From Priestia aryabhattai B8W22 (GTDB lineage: Bacteria > Bacillota > Bacilli > Bacillales > Bacillaceae_H), in assembly GCF_000956595.1 (NCBI RefSeq), contig NZ_JYOO01000028.1:1-64000 (forward strand): DNA of 64,000 bases, given 5' to 3'. Positions 27,558 through 35,840 of the stretch are shown here, in pieces; the first letter of the stretch is position 1, and each line of letters starts with the position of its first letter. The notes under the pieces are model-generated. The model had not been told where the DNA came from. It searched no databases and saw nothing but the letters and a program-made list of their open reading frames with translations. The translations under genes and the position numbers were made by a program.

Positions 27558-28199
27558 ATGCAGCCGTTTCGTATTTTGATTGTAGATGATCACGCTCACG
27601 CAAGAGAAGGCATTCGCGATATTTTAGAAGAATATGAAGATTTTATTATTGTTGGCGAAGGAACCAACGGGCAAGAAGCCATTGAACTGACCGGAAAATT
27701 AATGCCCGATATCGTTTTAATGGATATAGGAATGCCTGTGATGGACGGTTTAGAGGCAACAAAACAAATTAAGCTTCAGTTTCCATACGTTAAAATTGTT
27801 GTCATCACGGTTTCAGACGATATTACGGATTTATTTGATGCGCTGAAAAAAGGCGCACAGGGCTATTTGTTAAAAAACCTGCAGTCTGAAGTGTGGTACG
27901 ACTATTTGCGTGCATTCGCTTTAGACGAAGTTCCTATGTCAAAAGAAATTGCGTTTCAAATTTTAAAAGAGTTTCCTCAGGAAACGTCTATTACAAAACC
28001 CGATACTCCCCTTTCTGCACGAGAGCTTGAAGTACTTCAATTAGTGGCTAAAGGACTGTCGAACCGCGATATCTCCGCGCAGTTATTTATTTCTGAACAC
28101 ACGGTAAAAAGCCATTTAAAAAACATTTTAAGCAAGCTTCATTTAGAAAATCGCGTGCAGCTGACAAGCTATGCGTTTCAAAATGGCTTAATGAACTAA
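27558..28199 (+). CDS. NarL/LuxR-type response regulator
   Basis: 213 residues: receiver domain with Asp56 (IVLMDIGMPVMDG) and a LuxR-type HTH (about 150-210; LSARELEVLQLVAKGLSNRDISAQLFISEHTVKSHLKNILSKL). AAAAGGAGG lies in the end of the kinase gene, so the two are coupled. It probably binds the palindromes at 26640 and 28253, controlling itself and the PepSY operon. Confidence 0.93.
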   Translation: MQPFRILIVDDHAHAREGIRDILEEYEDFIIVGEGTNGQEAIELTGKLMPDIVLMDIGMPVMDGLEATKQIKLQFPYVKIVVITVSDDITDLFDALKKGAQGYLLKNLQSEVWYDYLRAFALDEVPMSKEIAFQILKEFPQETSITKPDTPLSARELEVLQLVAKGLSNRDISAQLFISEHTVKSHLKNILSKLHLENRVQLTSYAFQNGLMN

Positions 28200-28226
28200 C
28201 AGCTTTCACGAGCTGTTTTTTTATTA
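28197..28226 (+). terminator. Terminator of the two-component operon
   Basis: ACAGCT and AGCTGT arms with TTCACG loop and a long T run, overlapping the stop codon. Confidence 0.75.
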
Positions 28227-28252
28227 GCCCCTTCCTCTTATAAGCCCCAACA

Positions 28253-28270
28253 ATCACTCTCAGGGGTGAT
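28253..28270. promoter_or_regulatory. Degenerate copy of the two-component operator
   Basis: ATCACTCT-CA-GGGGTGAT (6 of 8 arm positions pair). It lies about 25-30 bp before a CTATAATAA -10-like element and 67 bp before the PepSY gene. Confidence 0.5.
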
Positions 28271-28336
28271 GGCTAATTCTCCCTTTCCTTCTATAATAAA
28301 AGCACGTTAGTTAGTAAAAAGGAGGAAAAGAGAAAA

Positions 28337-29719
28337 ATGATGCAGGAAAAGCGCGAAGAATCAGCGAGTACAGCTAAAAAAAGCACGGCGCGTTCTCAAG
28401 GTCTATACAAAGCCATATGGCGCTGGCATTTTTATGCAGGTTTAGTGTTTACTCCGTTTCTTCTTATATTAGCTGTTACTGGCGGGATGTATTTATTCAA
28501 GCCTCAAATTGAAGAAAGACTGTATCACGACTTGTATCATGTACAAGCTCAGTCACAGTCCGTATCCCCTTCAGCACAAGTACAGGCTGTAAAGGAAAAA
28601 TATCCAGACGCTGATGTGATGACTTATAAGCCCAGTGAGCGCTCTACTTGTTCTTCAGAAGTAGGAATTTCATTAAAAGACAGTACATATACGATTTTTG
28701 TTAACCCTCACAATGGTCACATCATAGGGAAATTAGATGATTCGAGTCGCTTGATGAATCAAATTGAAGAGTTCCACGGAGAGCTGATGGCAGGAACAGC
28801 CGGTGATCGTATCGTAGAACTTGCGGCCTGCTGGGCAATTGTCTTAATTGTAACCGGTGCTTTTTTATGGTGGCCGCGTAAAAAAGACAAAATAAAAGGC
28901 GTGCTGATTCCTCGTTTTTCAAAAGGTAAAAACGTACTGATGCGCGACCTTCATGCAGTACCGGCCTTCTGGATTTCAGCCGGGATGCTTGTTCTTGTAC
29001 TAACGGGACTTCCGTGGTCAGGACTATGGGGCAATGCGTTTCAGCAAATCGCCACAAACGCAGGCGTTGGATACCCTCCGTCTATTTGGGTAGGCAGTGC
29101 TCCTACTTCAACCGTGCAAACAAAAGATGTAGCGGACGTACCTTGGGGAGCTGAAACGTTAGAAGTGCCAAGCTCCACAGCTTCGCACTATACAAAAGTA
29201 TCGCTTGATGACATTGTCACGATTGCAAGAGAACAGCATATTCACGACGGCTACACCATTTCCATTCCACAAGAGCCTCAAGGCGTGTATACGCTTTCTG
29301 TTTTTTCACCAAGAGCTCAGGATGAAGCAACTATTCACCTTGATCAATACACCGGAGCTGTGGTAGCCGATTATCGGTACGACAACTATGGATTTATGGG
29401 CAAATTGATTGCGCTTGGTATTACGCTTCATAAAGGCACACAGTTTGGATTTATCAATCAGCTTATAGGGCTTATTATTTGTATCGGAATTGCTGGTATC
29501 GCTATCAGCGGGGCCTTACTGTGGTGGAAACGGAAGCCTGCTAAAAATATGGGGGCTCCAAAAGTTCCTGAAGGAAATGCAATGCGAATTGTGACGTGTA
29601 TAATCGTCGTGTTTGGTATCCTCTTTCCTTTAGTCGGACTGTCCTTAGTTATCGTGTGGCTTTTAGATTTCTTTGTTATCAAACGAATTCCAGCATTGAA
29701 GCGGTTTTTAAACGCATGA
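28337..29719 (+). CDS. PepSY-associated transmembrane protein
   Basis: A 460-residue membrane protein of the PepSY_TM family: IWRWHFYAGLVFTPFLLILAVTGGMYLFKPQIEE at the first span, then a large outer segment with PepSY repeats, WAIVLIVTGAFLWWPRK, DLHAVPAFWISAGMLVLVLTGLPWSG and a terminal pair of spans. Conserved His residues (WHF, DLHA, LHKG) fit the haem or iron-reductase-like members. AAAGGAGG precedes the ATG. It is followed by a His-tailed lipoprotein, so a metal or redox function at the membrane is inferred. Confidence 0.87.
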   Translation: MMQEKREESASTAKKSTARSQGLYKAIWRWHFYAGLVFTPFLLILAVTGGMYLFKPQIEERLYHDLYHVQAQSQSVSPSAQVQAVKEKYPDADVMTYKPSERSTCSSEVGISLKDSTYTIFVNPHNGHIIGKLDDSSRLMNQIEEFHGELMAGTAGDRIVELAACWAIVLIVTGAFLWWPRKKDKIKGVLIPRFSKGKNVLMRDLHAVPAFWISAGMLVLVLTGLPWSGLWGNAFQQIATNAGVGYPPSIWVGSAPTSTVQTKDVADVPWGAETLEVPSSTASHYTKVSLDDIVTIAREQHIHDGYTISIPQEPQGVYTLSVFSPRAQDEATIHLDQYTGAVVADYRYDNYGFMGKLIALGITLHKGTQFGFINQLIGLIICIGIAGIAISGALLWWKRKPAKNMGAPKVPEGNAMRIVTCIIVVFGILFPLVGLSLVIVWLLDFFVIKRIPALKRFLNA

Positions 29720-29748
29720 TTTATGAAACGATGTGAGGTGCAGTAACA

Positions 29749-30213
29749 ATGAACAAATGGAAAATACCCGGATTGGTCATACTCAGTACGCTTGTACTTT
29801 CCGCGTGCTCTGTAAACAGTAACGCAGACCAGCTCTACAAGCAGCCAAAGCCTCTGTCTGCGCATGTGATGCTTCCTGAAAATATAGAGCCACAGAGCAC
29901 ACAGGTACTAGAAGTGCACGTAATGCAAGAAAATAAAACGGTGGATGATGCCAAAATCGTTCAGTTTAAAGTGTGGAAAAAAGATGCTCCCGGTAAAGTT
30001 GAAACAGCAAAGGCACATTATGACGGCAGTATGTATAAAGCAAAAGCAACCTTTAAAGAGGATGGTATTTACTATATTAAAACCGATATTAATGCCCGCG
30101 GTGAGCACATCCTTCCTACTCAGCAAGTCGCAGTAGGCAAATTATCGAAAGAAGAGTTACGTTCACTGCAGCCAGCTGAAAATGAAACGCATCATCATCA
30201 CTCTCATCATTAG
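29749..30213 (+). CDS. FixH/YtkA-like lipoprotein with histidine tail
   Basis: A 154-residue lipoprotein: signal peptide with lipobox LSAC (Cys20), then a YtkA/FixH-like beta domain (VLEVHVMQENKTVDDAKIVQFKVWKK ... ATFKEDGIYYIKTDINARGEHILPTQQVAVG). It ends in ETHHHHSHH, a likely metal-binding tail. It is 29 bp after the PepSY gene, in the same operon, and ends in a strong terminator. Confidence 0.82.
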   Translation: MNKWKIPGLVILSTLVLSACSVNSNADQLYKQPKPLSAHVMLPENIEPQSTQVLEVHVMQENKTVDDAKIVQFKVWKKDAPGKVETAKAHYDGSMYKAKATFKEDGIYYIKTDINARGEHILPTQQVAVGKLSKEELRSLQPAENETHHHHSHH

Positions 30214-30214
30214 A

Positions 30215-30256
30215 CATAAGCTCACGTTTAGCGGCTGAACGTGAGCTTATATTTCT
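30215..30256 (+). terminator. Terminator of the PepSY operon
   Basis: ATAAGCTCACGTT/AACGTGAGCTTAT perfect stem with a short loop and a T-rich tail. Confidence 0.85.
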
Positions 30257-30353
30257 CTTATGAATTCTAGCTAGTTCCATTATATGTTTTTACATTTTTT
30301 TCTTATTACTTTAAAATAAAAGTGATAAACGTTTTATAAAGGAGTTTTACAGA

Positions 30354-30776
30354 TTGAAAAAAATTGTTTCTGGTATTTTAATTTTAGTATTAGCCGTTAT
30401 TGTTATGATTGAAGGAAATCCGTTAGAGCAGAACTCTTCAACGAATACCTCCTACGATGAAGTAATTACCTTCCCTGCTGATCGTTACCCTGAAACTGCA
30501 GCGCACATTCAACATGCAATCGATAAAGGAAAATCGGCTGTTTGTACAATCGACCGAGACGGTGCTGAAGAAAACCGCCGTGAATCTTTAAAAGGCATTC
30601 CGACTAAAAGCGGCTACGATCGAGATGAGTTTCCGATGGCCTTTTGTGAAGAAGGCGGAAACGGTGCAGATATTGAATATGTAAAGCCTTCAGACAACCG
30701 AGGCGCCGGGTCTTGGATCTCACATCAAGTGGATGAGTTTCCAGACGGCACGAAGGTTTTAATTGAAGTGAAGTAA
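30354..30776 (+). CDS. nucB: Sporulation-specific secreted deoxyribonuclease NucB
   Basis: A 140-residue secreted DNase with TTG start after AAAGGAG. Signal peptide at 1-22; mature part AVCTIDRDGAEENRRESLKGIPTKSGYDRDEFPMAFCEEGGNGADIEYVKPSDNRGAGSWIS matches NucB, with the DRDGA and NRGAGSW active-site blocks. NucB degrades extracellular DNA, is made during sporulation and disperses biofilms in B. subtilis and B. licheniformis. It stands alone with its own terminator. Confidence 0.93.
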   Translation: MKKIVSGILILVLAVIVMIEGNPLEQNSSTNTSYDEVITFPADRYPETAAHIQHAIDKGKSAVCTIDRDGAEENRRESLKGIPTKSGYDRDEFPMAFCEEGGNGADIEYVKPSDNRGAGSWISHQVDEFPDGTKVLIEVK

Positions 30777-30812
30777 AAAGAATGGTCATCGCGACCGTTC
30801 TTTTTTTTATGT
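30772..30812 (+). terminator. Terminator of nucB
   Basis: AAAAGAATGGTC/GACCGTTCTTTTTTTT arms with a 5-nt loop, overlapping the stop. Confidence 0.8.
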
Positions 30813-30940
30813 TGAGAGCCTGTATAAGAAAAAGAATAAAAAAAGAAAAATTGCTCTTGCCTAAAGATACTCTTCACTTTTAAAATAAAAACGTGTGTGT
30901 TACATATATGCATCATCGTTTTATAGGAGGAATGAGTTTC

Positions 30941-31285
30941 TTGGACAATCTATGGCAGCAGTTACTTCCTGCCTCATGGCAATTAACTTTATTTATTTTC
31001 TTTTTTGTCTATATCTTGCGCTGCAAACAAGAGAATAAATTCAGCATGCAGCTTCACGTGCTGCTTAAGTTTCTTTATGCCGTTATTTTGATTTTAAATG
31101 CGGTGTTGTTTTTAGTGGAAAGTCAGCGCGATTTTCTTTTTTATGCAACGCTTTTCATGAGTATCCTGACAATTATTTTGATGGAGTTCACGCTTTCTGC
31201 AAAAAAACAGAACGAGCTTGATTTTATTTCAGCCGTTTCTTGCTGTGTTCTTCCGATTTTTATTTCTTTACTTGAACTTAGTTAA
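30941..31285 (+). CDS. Small four-span membrane protein (DUF1516-like?)
   Basis: About 114 residues with four hydrophobic segments (LTLFIFFFVYIL, LLKFLYAVILILNAVLFL, FLFYATLFMSILTIILME and a C-terminal one). Layout and length recall the YisL/DUF1516 family, but identity is weak and I do not claim it. AGGAGG is 9 nt before TTG at 30941; ATG at 30932 is too close to it. Only a bidirectional terminator separates it from the next gene. Confidence 0.6.
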   Translation: MDNLWQQLLPASWQLTLFIFFFVYILRCKQENKFSMQLHVLLKFLYAVILILNAVLFLVESQRDFLFYATLFMSILTIILMEFTLSAKKQNELDFISAVSCCVLPIFISLLELS

Positions 31286-31289
31286 TGAA

Positions 31290-31322
31290 CCAAAGGCCTC
31301 TGGTGATTCAGAGGCCTTTTTG
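31290..31322. terminator. Bidirectional terminator
   Basis: AAAGGCCTCTG/CAGAGGCCTTT perfect stem between converging genes. Confidence 0.9.
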
Positions 31323-31325
31323 ATG

Positions 31326-31919
31326 TTATTGATCTTTGTTGTTACGGTCCATCATATCTTTTGGATCTTCTACAATATCTTCTGGATCACGGTTGTTGTC
31401 TTTTTCATCATCTCGATACATCTTGTCATTTTTATCTACGCCAGGTACGTTATTGTTGTTGTTCATATTGTCTAAGCCCGTGTTTACAAACGCCACGTAT
31501 ACTTTGTCGATTTTACTATCTGCTTCTCTTACGCGGTCCGCAATTTTTTGTTCAAAATCAGTTGAAACTTCATGATAAGTATCCCCGTTATACGTTACGG
31601 TGTTTACCTTGCCGTTATCATTGTTGTCCGCTGCGTCATTTCCAGCTAAGTCTACCGTTACATAGGCGTTATTATTATCGCGAAGCACATATGCATCGTC
31701 AACTTCCTTCATATCTTCTACATTTTGCGCTGCTTCAACTGACTTGGTCGGCTGATCAGTGTTATCCATTGGGATATTGTTATCAACCCCGTCGTTTGTA
31801 GAAGTGTTGCGTAAGTCATTTTGAGTATTGTCCATTGCGTTATTGTCTTTATTTCCTCCACATGCAGCTAAGCCTGAAAGAAAAAGAACTGAAGAAGCAA
31901 TGATAAGCCCTTTTTTCAT
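31326..31919 (-). CDS. YhcN/YlaJ-family sporulation lipoprotein
   Basis: A 197-residue lipoprotein: signal peptide with lipobox LAAC (Cys20), Asn/Asp-rich linker, then the YhcN/YlaJ domain (DMKEVDDAYVLRDNNNAYVTVDLAGNDAADN ... FEQKIADRVREADSKIDKVYVAFVNTG) and a low-complexity Asn/Asp tail. YhcN is an inner spore membrane lipoprotein. The ATG at 31919 is 9 nt after AAGGAG; a longer frame from 31973 would spoil the signal peptide. Confidence 0.87.
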   Translation of the reverse strand: MKKGLIIASSVLFLSGLAACGGNKDNNAMDNTQNDLRNTSTNDGVDNNIPMDNTDQPTKSVEAAQNVEDMKEVDDAYVLRDNNNAYVTVDLAGNDAADNNDNGKVNTVTYNGDTYHEVSTDFEQKIADRVREADSKIDKVYVAFVNTGLDNMNNNNNVPGVDKNDKMYRDDEKDNNRDPEDIVEDPKDMMDRNNKDQ

Positions 31920-32072
31920 TTTTTCCATCTCCTTAAATATAGTTTGCAGTCGTATTATGCTTAATTTTTGCAAAACTATTCAAAGGAGACGAAGAAGTGA
32001 GTACCTTTTTTCTCACTATACTTAACGCTGCTAGCAATACGATAGGGAACATTTCAAGATTGCAGATGTGAC

Positions 32073-32738
32073 TTATTCACCTAACAGCTTTCGGACAGCT
32101 ATTGACAGCGTATTGATATGACGTTCTACGTTTGCCTCTTCTGCAACTTGTTTCTGTTCATCGACGTTGTAAACCGGCGCTGGATTTTGTGTAATTCCGT
32201 TGACGGTTGTAGCCATAAAAGCTAGCAGGTCATCTGCTGGTACAGCCGGAGAAAAATTCTTTACTTCTATTTGTTCCGTAATAAAGTCGTGAAGCTTTTT
32301 TTGAATATATTTAAGGTTTGATACTTCAACTAGCTGATCTTCAATTTTCATAAAACGCTGAGGGTCTTTTGAATACAACGCTACTATTTCAAAGTAAATT
32401 TCTCCTCCTGCTGTCATCGATTCTTGGATATGCTCTCCAATATACATAATGAAATCATGTAACATTTCAAAAGGATCTTTCTTTGTCTGAAGCAGGGCTT
32501 CAATTTTATCTTTTACTTTATAGCTGACGCTTTCTTGATTAAGAAGTCCGACAAATACTTCATCAAGGTTTGAAAAATATTTGTACACGCCTCCTTGACT
32601 CATTCCAGCTTCCAAAACGATATCTCGCATGGCTACATCATGCACCGGTTTGCTCTTGCATACTCTTTTGGCTGCTTCTAAAATCTCTTGCTTCTTTTTT
32701 TCAGCGTATCCTTCCCTTACTTTTGGCATTTTTTTCAC
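32073..32738 (-). CDS. TetR-family regulator of the glycosyltransferase operon
   Basis: A 221-residue TetR repressor: HTH EAAKRVCKSKPVHDVAMRDIVLEAGMSQGGVYKYFSNLDEVFVGLL near the N-terminus. It starts 13 bp after the glycosyltransferase stop, so both are in one transcript. Twin palindromes in front of the operon (34049 and 34109) are the likely operators. Start GTG at 32738 or ATG at 32729. Confidence 0.87.
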   Translation of the reverse strand: MKKMPKVREGYAEKKKQEILEAAKRVCKSKPVHDVAMRDIVLEAGMSQGGVYKYFSNLDEVFVGLLNQESVSYKVKDKIEALLQTKKDPFEMLHDFIMYIGEHIQESMTAGGEIYFEIVALYSKDPQRFMKIEDQLVEVSNLKYIQKKLHDFITEQIEVKNFSPAVPADDLLAFMATTVNGITQNPAPVYNVDEQKQVAEEANVERHINTLSIAVRKLLGE

Positions 32739-32751
32739 GCTCGCTTACTTT

Positions 32752-34032
32752 TTATTTATTCCCGAATGTCTCGAGTGTATTAATAATCACCTGAGCTGCT
32801 TTTTCGGCTCCTTGTTCAGCTCGGATTTGTTTTCCGATTTCTTGTGCTTTGGATTGAATTTCATTAACTTGCGTATAGGAAATAGCTGCGGATAATTTTT
32901 CAGCCGTCAATTCTTTTCTAGGAATGGCTTTTGCTCCAGCTCCCAGCTCATAAATTTTTCTTCCCCAAGCGAATTGGTCATTTCCATAAGGAATAATAAC
33001 ACTTGGAACCCCAGCTCGAAGGCCTTCGGCTATTGTTCCCGCTCCTCCATGATGAACAACGGCAGACATTTTAGGAAACAGCCACTCATGAGGGATATCT
33101 TTTACAAATAAAATGTCTTCTGTTATCTCCCTCGTGTGATTCATTCCACTTCCTCCTATATTGATGATACCTCGTTTCCCGGCAAGTTTTAAGGCTTTAA
33201 TCACTAAAGCAGTCGTTTCGTCTGCGTTTTTTTTATCCCCAATACTTCCAAATCCAATATAAACCGGCGGTTCTCCATCCTTTAAAAATCTTTCCAGCTT
33301 CTCTTCCGGCTCATAGCTATGGTCACTGTCCATAAACCAATTTCCGTAGGAATGAACGTGTTCAGGCCAATCTTTAGATACGGAAAATACGGCGGGACTT
33401 GATGAAATAATAGTTGGGTTAGCTGCTGTACGCTGCTTTGGGTACGGACATAAAAAATCTTCAGGTCCTTCTCCATGCTGCTGAACCCAATATTTTTTTA
33501 AAGGACCACTTACTACTTTCCAAAATCCCCATTCAAAAATGCGATGCGTCAGCTTATTGTATATTTTTCCAAATCGTGGTCGATCATAAAAAATTAAAGC
33601 TGGATAGTCTTTTGTTGGTGTCATTGGAAAAGGGCTGGCTAAGATACTTGGTATATTCATCTCTTTAGCAGCAAAGTAACCAATTGCCGCACCTGGATGA
33701 TATACAATTGCATCGGCTCCTTTGCATGCTTTGTGCAAATCTTCTTGTATATTAATCATCATACCCATCATCTTTTCATTTTTTAAGCTTGAAAAAAATT
33801 TGAGAGGATTGTCTGCATTAATTGCGTCGTCTGCTGCTCCGCTCTCTATAATTTTAGAAACATCTCCTCGAAGCATGGCATATTCAAACCCGTACGATTC
33901 TATGAAGTTTTGGTAAGCTTCTGAAGCGGCAATCCGTACATGGTATCCTTTCTTTTTTAGCTCTAATCCTAAAGCCATAAAAGGCTGGGTGTCTCCTCGA
34001 GTTCCTGTTGTTAACATCGTAATAAGCATCAT
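32752..34032 (-). CDS. GT1-family glycosyltransferase (macrolide/sterol type)
   Basis: A 426-residue UGT-like (GT-B fold) enzyme: TMLTTGTRGDTQPFMALGLELKKKGYHVRIAA at the N-terminus, as in sterol and rhamnosyl transferases, and the donor-binding motif VVHHGGAGTIAEGLRAGVPSVIIPYGNDQFAWGRKI near 330-370. Such enzymes glycosylate lipids, sterols, antibiotics or flavonoids with UDP-sugars. The acceptor is unknown. Control by its own TetR gene suggests xenobiotic or antibiotic inactivation (inference). AAGGAGG precedes ATG-ATG. Confidence 0.87.
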   Translation of the reverse strand: MMLITMLTTGTRGDTQPFMALGLELKKKGYHVRIAASEAYQNFIESYGFEYAMLRGDVSKIIESGAADDAINADNPLKFFSSLKNEKMMGMMINIQEDLHKACKGADAIVYHPGAAIGYFAAKEMNIPSILASPFPMTPTKDYPALIFYDRPRFGKIYNKLTHRIFEWGFWKVVSGPLKKYWVQQHGEGPEDFLCPYPKQRTAANPTIISSSPAVFSVSKDWPEHVHSYGNWFMDSDHSYEPEEKLERFLKDGEPPVYIGFGSIGDKKNADETTALVIKALKLAGKRGIINIGGSGMNHTREITEDILFVKDIPHEWLFPKMSAVVHHGGAGTIAEGLRAGVPSVIIPYGNDQFAWGRKIYELGAGAKAIPRKELTAEKLSAAISYTQVNEIQSKAQEIGKQIRAEQGAEKAAQVIINTLETFGNK

Positions 34033-34048
34033 TTCAGCCTCCTTATAT

Positions 34049-34074
34049 TAAAACGACAACTATGTCGTTTTAAT
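34049..34074. promoter_or_regulatory. TetR operator 1
   Basis: AAAACGACA and TGTCGTTTT arms around ACTA, extended by TT/AA, 17 bp before the glycosyltransferase start. Confidence 0.8.
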
Positions 34075-34108
34075 ATAATGTACCCTTCTCAGGTTAATTC
34101 GTCAATAA

Positions 34109-34132
34109 AAAAACGACAATATTGTCGTTTTT
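34109..34132. promoter_or_regulatory. TetR operator 2
   Basis: AAAAACGACA and TGTCGTTTTT arms around ATAT. Same half-site as operator 1, 59 bp away centre to centre. The promoter is expected between or over them. Confidence 0.8.
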
Positions 34133-34171
34133 GTTACTATCCTTTATTTTCCTAAGGCTCTTTTCGTAAAG

Positions 34172-34231
34172 TTACATAGTTGAATTTGCTTGTCTTAAGT
34201 CCAAAAACGTGACATAGATGTCTTTAATCAT
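34172..34231 (-). CDS. Possible 19-residue peptide
   Basis: MIKDIYVTFLDLRQANSTM, preceded by AGGAGGCGG with 8-nt spacing. It lies upstream of the TetR operators on the same strand as the glycosyltransferase operon. Unrecognised; may be a leader peptide or chance. Confidence 0.3.
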   Translation of the reverse strand: MIKDIYVTFLDLRQANSTM

Positions 34232-34285
34232 TGAGAAACCGCCTCCTGAAAGAGCATTCTAAAGATAACCCCCTCTTTATAAAGA

Positions 34286-34325
34286 ATGAAAAAAGATGCT
34301 TCGGGTTTTAAACGAAGCATCTTTT
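34286..34325 (-). terminator. Intrinsic terminator of the truncated gene
   Basis: AAAGATGCTTCG/CGAAGCATCTTT stem with A/T runs on both sides, 40 bp after the stop at 34363. Confidence 0.85.
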
Positions 34326-34362
34326 ACCTATTAGAGCTATGAATAGTTACCTATTTTTCAAG

Positions 34363-34697
34363 TTAAACTGCTCGTGAGGCAGCTAATTTCTCAATTGGGA
34401 CTTGTTCAATGTCTGCTGCTGATATAGTCAGCAACTTTTCTAAAACAGCCGTTATGCCCTCATTTGTTTCATTACTTTTTTTGCAGTCATTAATATGCTG
34501 GTTTAATTGCTTTTTATAAGCCTCGGTATGAATGAGCCACTGACTTAACAGCTCTTTTGTTGCCGGTTTTTCGTCTTCGCTTTTAGCTCCAAATAAGCTC
34601 TCCATATCAGGTTCTTGAATAATTAGCTTACTAAAATCTTCGCTTGCTGCAAGCCAAAAATAGTTTTCTTCGTACTCGTAATATCTGTGTTCTTTTA
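34363..34697 (-). pseudogene. 5'-truncated helical protein next to an IS605-like remnant
   Basis: An open frame of about 110 codons (YYEYEENYFWLAASEDFSKLIIQEPDMESL ... LEKLLTISAADIEQVPIEKLAASRAV) with gene-like composition and its own terminator. Its 5' end runs into the right end of the element at about 34698-34990: the only ATG lies within element sequence and has no ribosome site. The gene therefore looks interrupted. A candidate upstream piece lies at 34992-35190. I do not recognise the protein. Confidence 0.5.
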
Positions 34698-34990
34698 TTG
34701 AACTACCCCCACTTAGCAAGCTTAAAGTAGGAGATTCCTAAAATCTCCAAAGACTTAGGAACCCTTCCCGTTCAACGGAGTCGGTTAGCCATACAAATTA
34801 CAGAAGTATCCTTTCGGGACAACCACACATACAGCTCTTTCTATGTAAGCAAGCGCTTGTAGCAAGTACACCAACCTTCATTGATATGGAATGGTTTGAA
34901 CATTCTTGTAATGCACCCAAACCTTAGAAAATCGCTATCTGCTCCGGTAGCGTTAGTAAGTATTTGGTACAAGAAGTTCAAGGTATATAT
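34698..34990 (-). mobile_element. IS200/IS605-derived non-autonomous remnant with omega-RNA-like end
   Basis: The minus strand carries a left hairpin CGCTA-N10-TAGCG (34933-34952) and, towards the right end, a TTGTCCCGAAAGGATAC stretch, the hairpin GGAGATT-TTAGG-AATCTCC (34730-34748) and the terminal CTACTTTA...TAAGTGGGGGTAG fold followed by TTCAA. This matches my memory of TnpB-type right ends, which also encode the guide omega RNA. No tnpA or tnpB frame remains. Boundaries are approximate. Together with the flanking fragments it fills the 34.7-35.3 kb gene-poor stretch. Confidence 0.6.
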
Positions 34991-34991
34991 T

Positions 34992-35190
34992 ACTTATGCA
35001 AAAGCTTTCTTTAAATGTTTACTTTCTTTTTCTGTTAATTCTTTATGTGTAAGATTGATGTTACCAGATGGTTTATTTACATCGAACAAATGATAAATTT
35101 GATAGAATTGTATGAAAGTAAAAATGTACATAATGTTTACATATGTGTCAGTGAAAATATCAAAAGATGGAAGTAATATGGAAGCTCAGC
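34992..35190 (-). pseudogene. Protein fragment upstream of the IS605-like remnant
   Basis: An open stretch of about 65 codons ending at a TAA near 34992. It contains FYQIYHLFDVNKPSGNINLTHKELTEKESKHLKKAFA, whose composition is protein-like. It may be the upstream half of the gene whose 3' part is at 34363-34697 (same strand, element between them). Neither a start codon with ribosome site nor a family can be assigned. Confidence 0.35.
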
Positions 35191-35298
35191 TAATGAAGAC
35201 GTTTGAAGACTTATCTGTTTTTTTACATAGAAAAAACGTAAAACCATTTAAGGGAGAAAGGAAGTTTGACCTCTTTCTTTTAAGCTGCACACACGCCT

Positions 35299-35658
35299 TT
35301 AATACGTAGCTACAGCAAGAAGTGTAAGCATCATATAGAGGTTAAAGACAGCCAGTAAAACAAGAACGGTATAGACTAGTTTTTTACCTGTTTTGCCTAA
35401 AAAGTAGATGTTTATTAAACTAAAATACACGCCTGCTGCGCCTAGTGTAAATGCAAGAAATTCCTTGCACTCACTGGGCTTCATTTGAAAATCTGGATTA
35501 TAATAAATTTCGAGATTATTACTAATAGCGAACGGAACAGTCCACCATCTGATTAAAACCCCTATAAACATAAATATTCCGATTACATTTAGCGTAAATC
35601 GCAGCGTTCTCTCCTTTTTCACGCTTCTTTTTGTAGATTCTTTAAAGTTTAGCCGCAT
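35299..35658 (-). CDS. Three-span membrane protein of unknown function
   Basis: A 119-residue protein with a basic N-terminus (RLNFKESTKRSVKKERTLR) and three hydrophobic segments (FTLNVIGIFMFIGVLIRWW, FLAFTLGAAGVYFSLINIYFL and VYTVLVLLAVFNLYMMLTLLAVA). ATG at 35658 follows AGGGGGG by 7 nt; the longer frame from 35760 lacks a ribosome site. No family recognised. Confidence 0.65.
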   Translation of the reverse strand: MRLNFKESTKRSVKKERTLRFTLNVIGIFMFIGVLIRWWTVPFAISNNLEIYYNPDFQMKPSECKEFLAFTLGAAGVYFSLINIYFLGKTGKKLVYTVLVLLAVFNLYMMLTLLAVATY

Positions 35659-35772
35659 GTATTTCCCCCCTGATGTTTTTAACACAGTAACTGTTTGGAG
35701 AAGATCTATATAAACGTTCCTTCTTTTAATTTTATACACGCTAGATCTCACAAATGACATGATTGAACATAA

Positions 35773-35808
35773 GAAAAGCTTCTTCCATTCAAAAAGGAAG
35801 AAGCTTTA
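35773..35808 (-). terminator. Intrinsic terminator of the RimJ-type gene
   Basis: AAAGCTTCTTCC/GGAAGAAGCTTT stem with A/T flanks, 35 bp after the stop. Confidence 0.85.
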
Positions 35809-35840
35809 AATAATTAGACAATGTATATTAGCGCTCTAAT

